Assembly (NCBI GenBank): GCA_002407725.1
Contig: DHOD01000141.1
Coordinates: 3,456 to 11,125, forward strand
Source: Christensenella sp. UBA5399
GTDB taxonomy: Bacteria; Bacillota; Clostridia; Christensenellales; Christensenellaceae
Length of the DNA stretch: 7,670 nt
Direction of reading: 5' to 3'
The notes beneath the pieces were generated by a model. It was not told where the DNA came from, made no database searches, and saw only the letters and a list, made by a program, of their open reading frames with translations. Numbering within the stretch: the first letter of the stretch is position 1; every line of letters begins with the position of its first letter. Positions 1 to 6,334 of the stretch are shown piece after piece. The translations under genes and the position numbers were made by a program.

Positions 1-154
1 CCACCTGCCTGTACAGATACGCCGCGTTGGCACGGCTCTCGCCCGTCGCTGGATCGGTAAAGAAGTCAGACTGCGGGTGCGCTTCAATGATAACAGCATC
101 CCCATCTGTTTTGATTTTTGCCTTGTTGACCCACCTGAAATCCGTTAAATTCAT
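1..154 (-). CDS. DUF1349-like protein, N-terminal fragment (runs off window)
   Basis: This is a partial gene. The first 51 codons are present and the rest lies beyond base 1. The start ATG (154-152) overlaps the TGA stop of the membrane protein in an ATGA arrangement, and a GAGGGA stretch about 8 bases upstream can serve as ribosome binding site. The protein begins MNLTDFRWVNKAKIKTDGD and continues with SDFFTDPATG and then NAAYLYRQV. The early FRWVN, followed by a short strand, a (S/T)DFF-DP element and an N-A-x-YLY element, matches my memory of DUF1349 proteins, which adopt a concanavalin-like beta-sandwich fold and are annotated as regulation of enolase protein 1-like. The biochemical function of that family is poorly defined. 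No signal peptide is visible, so the product is probably cytoplasmic. The overlap suggests translational coupling to the upstream membrane protein. The family call rests on about 50 residues and is tentative. Confidence 0.6.
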   Translation of the reverse strand, partial: MNLTDFRWVNKAKIKTDGDAVIIEAHPQSDFFTDPATGESRANAAYLYRQV

Positions 155-3100
155 GTTTCATATCCCTCATCTGCGCTTTCTAAATTCATCGCATCAGCCA
201 TATCTGCCTCTTCCATACGAAACCGGCCTTCTAAGCCCGAGAACGAATCCCCTGAATTCCCCAACTCCGTATTTTCCTGGGCCCATACGCAGATAGAATC
301 TCCGCTGATCCTGATGAACACATTGTCCGCCGTCAAGCCCTCCAGCTCCTTTGACTGGAACTGGACATCCGTGCTGAATGTCGGCCCGCCCAACTGCTGC
401 AACTCGTCAGAAAAATCGGAGAGCTTTTCGCCATCGGCCCCCAGCCGCGAAAGGATTGACTCATCTCTATTTTCTAAAACCTGGTATTCCTCATTGTGAC
501 GCAAATTATAAACTTGAATATAAAGATCCTGCAAATACGCCATATCGTTCCGTTCCGGCTCCAGCGCGGCAGCGTAATAGGCACCTGCCGCCACCCAAAT
601 CAGCACACAGGCAGCCAGCGCCACCGCATTGCTGATAAAACGCCTGCGCCCTTCTTTCGCGGGCTCTTCCTTGCCGCACCGCACAAGACGCCTTACGCTC
701 AACGCTACCGCCAACACCAGCAGAATGATTGCCAGCACCCACGAGGCCTCCCAGCCCCCCTGCGCCCAAGCGTCGCTCCATGAAACAAAAAACAACACGA
801 CCATCGTCCCCATGGCAATCCCCGGCAAAGCTTTCCACTTCCACGACAGCCGATTTGATGCCAACAGCGCTATTAATGGGATCACATACGCCAACAGCAC
901 GATACTGCCGCACGCCTGCGTAATATATATGCTGCTGATCATTCCCGACAGGACAATCCACAGCTCCCCTCCATAAAGCAGGCACAGCGCAATAGATATA
1001 ATACAGATCACCACAATAACCATATACAAAGTGTCCGCTTGTTCCGGCAAAGAACGATCCAAGACCAGCTGCGTGTAATTGGGTTTCGCAATATTCGTAT
1101 CTGTTTCTTCCTGATTGGAAACCAGTTCTTCCTCATCTTCAAAATACGTATAGTTGACCGGCGTTCCATCTATCAGTTTATAGACCGATTGATTGCCAAT
1201 CTGGCCGATTAGCTCATACTCCGTATCCTTGACGCTTTCATACCAGTCCTGAATATCCCGCTGTCCCAGGCGGTTTCCGCTCCTGAAAAGCCTTTCGTGG
1301 GTGTCCCAGCATGCTTCCCCCACATCTTTCCATACAATGATCTCGGGCATGTCCTGTTTGATGATTTCCAGGTCGGCGAGCGCCCTTTCATCCGGGCAGA
1401 CATCAAAGAAGTATACCGGCGTAAAGGTCGGATCGTTATATCTCTCCGCCTGTATCTTATAGATCACCGAATACGGGAACACAAAGACAAAATCGTCCTC
1501 ATCACTGTTCTTTTCAACGAGCTTCCCTACCTCTTCCAACATCGTTTTTGTGCTTTTGGAGACCCGCATACCATCATACATATCATAATCGATTGTGTAC
1601 TGATCCTCTTCGGTGATCGAGCTGTTTCCCCACCCCCACCAGCTGTATGGCGAATTCATCTTTTCCGCCATAATCATCAGCGACATACCACATAAAAGCA
1701 CAACAAACACACCGCACAGTATACGGGTTATCCCATATTTGAACACCCTTCTGCCCGTTTTCGCCGCTGTCTCTTCCCAGTCACAACCGGACAGCAAAAT
1801 ACAGATTGCCGCAGGCACTATAACAAACGCGACGCCACCGCTGCTAAAGCTATTTATTCCACTGCCGAACAGCGATGCCAGTGCTATTGATAATCCCGCA
1901 ATAATCAAACCAAGACTACACCAACTCCTGGTCTCCATGCGGTGCGCCAAACCAAGGATCAGGTACCTGACACAAAGGAATATGCACAATACCATCACCG
2001 CATGGCCAACAACACTTATACAATCCGAAATAGAGTCCATGCTAAGTATATTGTTTATTTCGTCCGATGGCAAAAAAGAAACGACGATCCAACTGGCAAA
2101 GAAAGCCGCACCGCATACCAGCGCCGCAGTAAACGGCGATCTGCCTTTTCGGCTGCTAAAATACCATACGGCCAGCAATACGCACAACGCTAGCACAACC
2201 ATGACCGCAGGCCACTGCAACAACCTTGCGATCATGATATCAAAATTGTCTAATGTTGGAATCAACAGGTAGAGAAAAAAAACGCCTGCCACACCAAAGC
2301 TTAGGCCCGCGCCCCACATGCGCACACGCCTGCTCTTGCACCAGTCCAAAAACAGGAAAGCAATAAAGCTGCTTGCGCCAATCGCCACATATTCCCATTC
2401 AAAAATCGCAGACAGGCTTTTGGCAATCACCGAATCCGCCACGACTGACGATGCGGATAACCCTTTTGAATCCATCGCCGAGCTGAACACCTGATCGATA
2501 AACGGCTCCAACGCTCCATTGGCCGCCAGCCAAATCAGCCAGGGCACCAAGCCTACGAGGGCACCGCCAATGGCGCAAAGGAGCCATTTCCACCAGTTGG
2601 GTGACCTTTGGCAGATCATATAAACCAATAAAAGCACAAACAACATGAAGATGAATATTATGCCTATGCTTTGTTTGGTCATAACAGCCTGTACCGCAAA
2701 CACAAACGCTGCCGCCAGCCACGCACCCGCCCATTTTGATTTGCGCGCGGAATGTTCAAAGAACGTGGTTACGCAATATGCACCCAGTACCACAAACAGC
2801 CAGCAAAACTGCGTGTAATCCCCAAATGCGTCAAACCCACTCGCAATTGCCAGCAAAAATCCGGCAAATACCGCAATATACGCATGCAGCGGTCGCGCAA
2901 ACTTGCGCAATACCAAATAAAGAATAACAAAAATCAAAGCGCGCTCTATCAAGCCGAATGCCCGCAGCAATATCATGTTCCTGCCCACCATATACCACAC
3001 CGCTTCTAATTTGAGCAGGTACGCCGGCGGAACATAATAGAAGAAATCCCTATACGGCATTTCTCCCATGTGATGAAGCTCTGCGCAATAGATATTCCAA

Positions 3101-3237
3101 CCACTGACATCAGTAGCAAAACGGTTTATATAGAGCATCGAAAAACAAAAAACAGTAACAAATGTCAATATCACAAAAACAAATTCGTTCTTGTTAGATC
3201 CTCTTTGCGTATTTAAAAGCCCTTGTGTCGGCTTCAT
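151..3237 (-). CDS. large multi-spanning membrane protein, GT-C glycosyltransferase-like
   Basis: The product is 1028 residues with about 20 likely membrane helices. I chose the start MKPTQGLL because GAGGGGGG lies 5 bases upstream; an in-frame ATG 13 codons earlier (3276) has no comparable site. Residues 18-37 form the first helix. The first outer loop has an Asp at 43 (DVSGWN) and then GEMPYRDFFYYVPP (about 58-71), the pattern seen in GT-C enzymes (ArnT/PMT-like, GT39-related) that transfer sugars from polyprenyl-phosphate donors on the outer face. About 14 more helices run to residue 524. A soluble domain follows (about 525-733) with DDFVFVFPYS and YFFDVCPDE motifs, then about five further helices (735-891) and an acidic tail (892-1028). 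The family is inferred from topology and the first-loop motif; donor and acceptor are unknown. It could act in cell-wall polysaccharide or protein glycosylation. Sampled lines give roughly 49% G+C, lower than the acc genes. The next gene overlaps its stop codon. Confidence 0.65.
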   Translation of the reverse strand: MKPTQGLLNTQRGSNKNEFVFVILTFVTVFCFSMLYINRFATDVSGWNIYCAELHHMGEMPYRDFFYYVPPAYLLKLEAVWYMVGRNMILLRAFGLIERALIFVILYLVLRKFARPLHAYIAVFAGFLLAIASGFDAFGDYTQFCWLFVVLGAYCVTTFFEHSARKSKWAGAWLAAAFVFAVQAVMTKQSIGIIFIFMLFVLLLVYMICQRSPNWWKWLLCAIGGALVGLVPWLIWLAANGALEPFIDQVFSSAMDSKGLSASSVVADSVIAKSLSAIFEWEYVAIGASSFIAFLFLDWCKSRRVRMWGAGLSFGVAGVFFLYLLIPTLDNFDIMIARLLQWPAVMVVLALCVLLAVWYFSSRKGRSPFTAALVCGAAFFASWIVVSFLPSDEINNILSMDSISDCISVVGHAVMVLCIFLCVRYLILGLAHRMETRSWCSLGLIIAGLSIALASLFGSGINSFSSGGVAFVIVPAAICILLSGCDWEETAAKTGRRVFKYGITRILCGVFVVLLCGMSLMIMAEKMNSPYSWWGWGNSSITEEDQYTIDYDMYDGMRVSKSTKTMLEEVGKLVEKNSDEDDFVFVFPYSVIYKIQAERYNDPTFTPVYFFDVCPDERALADLEIIKQDMPEIIVWKDVGEACWDTHERLFRSGNRLGQRDIQDWYESVKDTEYELIGQIGNQSVYKLIDGTPVNYTYFEDEEELVSNQEETDTNIAKPNYTQLVLDRSLPEQADTLYMVIVVICIISIALCLLYGGELWIVLSGMISSIYITQACGSIVLLAYVIPLIALLASNRLSWKWKALPGIAMGTMVVLFFVSWSDAWAQGGWEASWVLAIILLVLAVALSVRRLVRCGKEEPAKEGRRRFISNAVALAACVLIWVAAGAYYAAALEPERNDMAYLQDLYIQVYNLRHNEEYQVLENRDESILSRLGADGEKLSDFSDELQQLGGPTFSTDVQFQSKELEGLTADNVFIRISGDSICVWAQENTELGNSGDSFSGLEGRFRMEEADMADAMNLESADEGYET

Positions 3238-3242
3238 GTAAT

Positions 3243-3250
3243 CCCCCCTC
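3243..3250 (-). promoter_or_regulatory. strong ribosome binding site of the membrane protein gene
   Basis: GAGGGGGG lies 5 bases before the ATG at 3237. This site decides the start codon in favour of MKPTQ over the upstream in-frame ATG at 3276, which has no purine-rich site at a suitable distance. Confidence 0.75.
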
Positions 3251-3298
3251 GACACACACCAAAGATCATTTATCATTCTATACGAACGAATCGCCGCC

Positions 3299-4402
3299 TC
3301 ATATCCCCGCTATCAGCGCAGCCTTGATAAAATCGTCTATATCGCCGTCCATTACGGCATTGATGTTCCCCGTTTCCGTGTTGGTACGGTGATCCTTCAC
3401 CATTGTGTATGGGCAAAACACATAAGAACGTATCTGGCTGCCCCATTCAATTTTTTTCTGGTCACCCTTGATTTTGGCAATTTCGGCCTGCTGCTCCTCC
3501 TCACGCTTTTCCGCCAGCTTGGATTTCAGCATGCGCATCGCCGTCTCACGGTTTTGCAGCTGCGAGCGCTCGTTTTGGCACTGCACCACAATGCCCGTGG
3601 GAAAGTGCGTGATACGGATCGCCGACGACGTCTTGTTGACGTGCTGGCCCCCCGCACCCGACGACCGGTACGTATCCACACGGATGTCGTCCGGGTTCAC
3701 CTCGATGTCGTTGTCCGCATCCTCGATCTCGGGCATGACGTCCAGCGACGCAAACGACGTATGCCGCCGCGCGTTCGAATCGAACGGCGATATGCGCACC
3801 AACCGGTGCACCCCCTTCTCCGTCCGCAAATATCCATAGGCGTTGTCGCCTTCTATTTTCATCGTGACGCTCTTGACGCCCGCCTCGTCGCCGTCCAGAT
3901 AGTCGAGTATCGTGACATTGTAGCCGTGGCGCTCCGCCCAGCGCGTAAACATGCGCATCAGCATCTGCGTCCAGTCCTGCGCCTCGGTGCCGCCCGCACC
4001 CGCATGCAACGAGAGGATTGCGTTATTGGAATCGTATTTGCCGGAAAGCAGTGTCTGCAAGTGGAAGTCTCTTGCCTGCCCTTCTACTTTTGCCAGCTCG
4101 TCCAGCAGCTCCTGATACAGCTCCTCGTCCTGCTCTTCCTCCACCATGGAGACCAGCACATCCAGGTCTTCCAGCGCAGAGGCGAGGTTTTCCGCCGCCG
4201 TCACCTTGGCCTTCAGCGGCTTCACCTGCCGCGTGACGCCGTTCGCTTTCTCCACGTCATTCCAAAAATCCGGTTGTTCCATCTGTGCGTTCAGCCCGTC
4301 CAGCTCCGCTTTTAACGCGTCCAGGTCCAGCGATGCAACCGCCTCGTCGGCAAGCTGCCTGATTTCGTTTATTTTTTGCTTTTGATCGTCTAATTGTATC
4401 AT
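3299..4402 (-). CDS. prfB: peptide chain release factor 2 (RF2), no programmed frameshift
   Basis: RF2 recognises UGA and UAA stop codons on the ribosome and triggers peptide release. The 367-residue product has the usual length (E. coli 365). The N-terminal helical domain covers about residues 1-110. The stop-codon recognition tripeptide SPF is at 205-207 (RISPFDSN), and the catalytic GGQ is at 251-253 ([11 protein letters not shown]), matching E. coli positions almost exactly. The SPF motif separates it from RF1, which has PxT. In many bacteria RF2 synthesis needs a +1 frameshift at an in-frame UGA near codon 26. Here codons 25-26 read CTG GAC (Leu-Asp) in a single open frame, with no internal stop and no SD-like AGGGGG in front, so that control is absent. 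The start ATG overlaps the accA stop in ATGA form and its own ribosome site (AGAGTGG) is weak, which suggests coupling to accA translation. Confidence 0.97.
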   Translation of the reverse strand: MIQLDDQKQKINEIRQLADEAVASLDLDALKAELDGLNAQMEQPDFWNDVEKANGVTRQVKPLKAKVTAAENLASALEDLDVLVSMVEEEQDEELYQELLDELAKVEGQARDFHLQTLLSGKYDSNNAILSLHAGAGGTEAQDWTQMLMRMFTRWAERHGYNVTILDYLDGDEAGVKSVTMKIEGDNAYGYLRTEKGVHRLVRISPFDSNARRHTSFASLDVMPEIEDADNDIEVNPDDIRVDTYRSSGAGGQHVNKTSSAIRITHFPTGIVVQCQNERSQLQNRETAMRMLKSKLAEKREEEQQAEIAKIKGDQKKIEWGSQIRSYVFCPYTMVKDHRTNTETGNINAVMDGDIDDFIKAALIAGI

Positions 4403-5223
4403 TTACCACTCTTATTCTTTATAATATATTCCTGCCCAAACGCCCGCAGCTTTTTGTAGCGGTCGTCCAGCAGCTTTGTTGTTGTCTTCTTCGCCAGTTC
4501 CTTCAGGCTGTTTTCAATATATTCCCCCACATAGCGCGCAAACATGCCCTCGTCCTCCGTTGTCGCGCCGGTACGCGGTTCCGCGATCACATCGTCTATC
4601 AGGCCCATCTTGTGTACCTGGTCGGCTGTCATGCGCATCAGCGATGCGGCCTCTTCCGCGCGGGAAGAATCCTTCCACAGTATGCTGGAAAAGCCCTCCG
4701 GCGACAAGATTGAATACACGGAATTCTCCAGCATGGCCAGCTTGTCGGACACCGCCAGCGCAAGCGCGCCTCCACTGCCCCCTTCGCCAATCAGCACGCT
4801 GACCACAGGCACCTTGACGCGCGATAATTCCATCAGGTTGCGGGCAATCGCCTCGCCCATGCCGCGTTCCTCCGCGCCAATGCCGCAAAACGCGCCCTGC
4901 GTATCCACGATACAAACAACAGGCCGCCCAAACTTTTCCGCCTGACGAATCAGCCGCAACGATTTACGGTACCCCTCCGGGTGTGCGCAGCCAAAATTCC
5001 TGAGCGCCTTGTCGGATACGCTCGACCCTTTCTCCTGCCCCACAACGGTCACCGGCATACCGCCGATCCGGCCTATTCCACCAATGATAGCGGCATCGTC
5101 CGCAAACTGTTTATCCCCGTGCAGCTCCACAAAATCCGTGAAGATGTTTTCGATAAAATATCCGGCCGTGGGCCGCTTGATGTCGCGCGCGATCTGCACG
5201 ATTTCCCATGCTGTTCTACTCAT
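4399..5223 (-). CDS. accA: acetyl-CoA carboxylase carboxyltransferase subunit alpha
   Basis: Together with AccD this forms the carboxyltransferase that moves the carboxyl group from carboxybiotin to acetyl-CoA, giving malonyl-CoA for fatty acid synthesis in the cytoplasm. The 274-residue protein is shorter than E. coli AccA (about 319) because most of the N-terminal helical region is missing; this is common in Clostridia as I recall. Recognisable elements are [18 protein letters not shown] (74-91), the crotonase-type core around [15 protein letters not shown] (107-121), the glycine-rich oxyanion stretch [10 protein letters not shown] (147-156) and [12 protein letters not shown] (174-185). The frequent DTPGA sequence is DTQGA here. 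The C-terminus is lysine-rich. Its start overlaps accD by 8 bases, with GGAGG 9 bases upstream, and its stop overlaps the prfB start. This arrangement favours matched synthesis of the alpha and beta subunits. Confidence 0.97.
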   Translation of the reverse strand: MSRTAWEIVQIARDIKRPTAGYFIENIFTDFVELHGDKQFADDAAIIGGIGRIGGMPVTVVGQEKGSSVSDKALRNFGCAHPEGYRKSLRLIRQAEKFGRPVVCIVDTQGAFCGIGAEERGMGEAIARNLMELSRVKVPVVSVLIGEGGSGGALALAVSDKLAMLENSVYSILSPEGFSSILWKDSSRAEEAASLMRMTADQVHKMGLIDDVIAEPRTGATTEDEGMFARYVGEYIENSLKELAKKTTTKLLDDRYKKLRAFGQEYIIKNKSGK

Positions 5224-6142
5224 GATCCGCGCCCTCCGTATGCATCCTTAATATATTCGAAAGCGTGTCCTTCAAATTCTTGCGTTCGGCAATCAAATCC
5301 ACAAACCCTTTTTCCACGAGGAATTCCGCCCGTTGGAACGATTGCGGCAACACCTGCTTGACCGTCTGCTCGATCACGCGCCTGCCCGCAAAACCAACCA
5401 ACGCGTTAGGCTCGGCAATGGTGATGTCGCCCAGCATCCCAAAGCTTGCCGTCACACCGCCTGTCGTTGGGTCCGTCAGCACCACCACGTACAGCAGCCC
5501 GGCTTCATCCAGCTTGCCCAGCACCGCCGCCGTTTTGCTCATTTGCATCAACGACACCAGCCCCTCCTGCATGCGTGCACCACCCGATACCGTAAACGCA
5601 ATCAGCGGCAGCTGCTTTTTGAGCGCACGCTCGGCTGCCAGCGCAAACTTCTCGCCCACGGCGGCGCCCATCGACCCCATCACAAAAAAGCCGTTCATCA
5701 CGGCAACCACGCACGGCATCCCGCCGATTTCGCATTCGCCTGTCACAATCGCCTCATTATCGCCGGTATCTTCACGCATTTTATCCAGTTTTTCGGGGTA
5801 CCCCGGGAAGTCCAGCGGGTTTGTCCCCACCACCGTTTTAGCAAATTCCTTAAACGTACCCTCGTCCACCGTAACGGCAATGCGTTCCCGCGCAGTCAGG
5901 CGAAAATGGTGCCCACAACGCGTGCACACATTCAGGTTGTCCTCCAGGTCGTCGCCATAGAGCACCTCGGCGCACTGGGGGCAGCGCTTCCATATGCCTT
6001 CCTGATACGGCTCCAGGTCGGGCACCGCTTTTTCATCCGCCGGCAAGACATTTTCCACAGGCTCTTCAGGCGTGAAGGCCTCCTGATTTGTCTTATATAT
6101 CCGCATCGTGATTTCTTTATTTTTCTTGTTAAAAAGACCCAT
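5216..6142 (-). CDS. accD: acetyl-CoA carboxylase carboxyltransferase subunit beta
   Basis: This is the beta subunit of the carboxyltransferase and partner of AccA. The 308-residue protein has a four-cysteine zinc ribbon: CPQC at 54-57 and CTRC at 73-76. The crotonase-fold catalytic part follows, with GSMGAAVGEKF (156-166), SGGARMQEGL (186-195), a second oxyanion region at PTTGGVTASFG (225-235) and GFAGRRVIEQT (250-260). The first zinc cysteine sits about 27 residues later than in E. coli because of an acidic, low-complexity N-terminal extension. I kept the start at MGLFNKK because AAAGGA lies 6 bases upstream; MRIYKT, 12 codons further in, has only a weak site. The stop codon lies inside the start of accA. 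A 192-base gap separates it from accC, which is wider than the other junctions in this operon. Confidence 0.97.
   Translation of the reverse strand: MGLFNKKNKEITMRIYKTNQEAFTPEEPVENVLPADEKAVPDLEPYQEGIWKRCPQCAEVLYGDDLEDNLNVCTRCGHHFRLTARERIAVTVDEGTFKEFAKTVVGTNPLDFPGYPEKLDKMREDTGDNEAIVTGECEIGGMPCVVAVMNGFFVMGSMGAAVGEKFALAAERALKKQLPLIAFTVSGGARMQEGLVSLMQMSKTAAVLGKLDEAGLLYVVVLTDPTTGGVTASFGMLGDITIAEPNALVGFAGRRVIEQTVKQVLPQSFQRAEFLVEKGFVDLIAERKNLKDTLSNILRMHTEGADHE
5233..5237 (-). promoter_or_regulatory. ribosome binding site of accA inside accD
   Basis: GGAGG lies 9 bases before the accA ATG at 5223 and inside the last codons of accD. It supports the overlapping start MSRTAWE. Confidence 0.65.
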
Positions 6143-6148
6143 TATTTA

Positions 6149-6154
6149 TCCTTT
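6149..6154 (-). promoter_or_regulatory. ribosome binding site of accD
   Basis: AAAGGA lies 6 bases before the ATG at 6142. It decides the start MGLFNKK over the internal ATG at codon 13. Confidence 0.65.
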
Positions 6155-6166
6155 GTCCAGCAGCAA

Positions 6167-6197
6167 CCCGCACTACTGTCTGCATTCCCTGCGGGAA
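6167..6197 (-). repeat. short nested inverted repeats before accD
   Basis: On the minus strand, TTCCC-GCA-GGGAA (6197-6185) forms a 5-bp stem with a 3-base loop. Its CCCGCA (6195-6190) can instead pair with TGCGGG (6172-6167) across a 17-base loop. The two pairings exclude each other. They end about 12 bases before the accD ribosome site. Both stems are short and could be chance. Confidence 0.3.
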
Positions 6198-6334
6198 AAC
6201 CTGCAAGAGAACATCCCTTGTAACTTTAGAGAAATACCAAACCGGAGATCGAAATGGACAGCCGCCCGTACCGACTCATTTCGCTATCCCGCCGTTCAAT
6301 TGCTATATATCTCGCAGCTTTTCAAAAAAAACCG

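Larger units (their letters stand above)
6143..6334 (-). other. 192-base accC-accD intergenic region
   Basis: No convincing gene lies here. On the minus strand the region opens, just after the accC stop, with a run of eight T (6331-6324). I find no good GC-rich stem directly before that run, so it is not a convincing terminator. Near accD there are short inverted repeats (6167-6197) and then the accD ribosome site. I see no good -35/-10 pair and no match to a known fatty-acid regulator site such as FapR. The gap could be an untranslated leader or spacer within one operon, or hold a weak internal promoter. Confidence 0.5.

Noticed and set aside
1613..2272. Plus-strand open frame of 219 codons opposite the membrane protein
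   Set aside because: Antisense to a continuous membrane-protein frame; composition is Thr/Ile/Pro-rich and unlike any family I know.
3275..3280. TAGAAT on the minus strand as a -10 box for the membrane protein gene
   Set aside because: No -35 like TTGACA is found at 16-18 bases upstream, so a promoter cannot be supported from sequence alone.
3389..4315. Long plus-strand open frame of 308 codons opposite prfB
   Set aside because: It is antisense to a clear RF2 gene, its translation is rich in His and Arg with no recognisable domain, and such frames arise from the codon bias of the real gene.
5333..6223. Long plus-strand open frame of 296 codons opposite accD
   Set aside because: Antisense shadow of accD with Arg/His/Gln-rich composition and no recognisable family.
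6226..6279. 17-codon minus-strand frame in the accC-accD gap (MSRYGRLSIS...)
   Set aside because: Very short, with a poor ribosome site and no recognisable feature; such frames are expected by chance.
6324..6331. T8 run after the accC stop as a rho-independent terminator
   Set aside because: No stable GC-rich stem directly precedes it on the minus strand.
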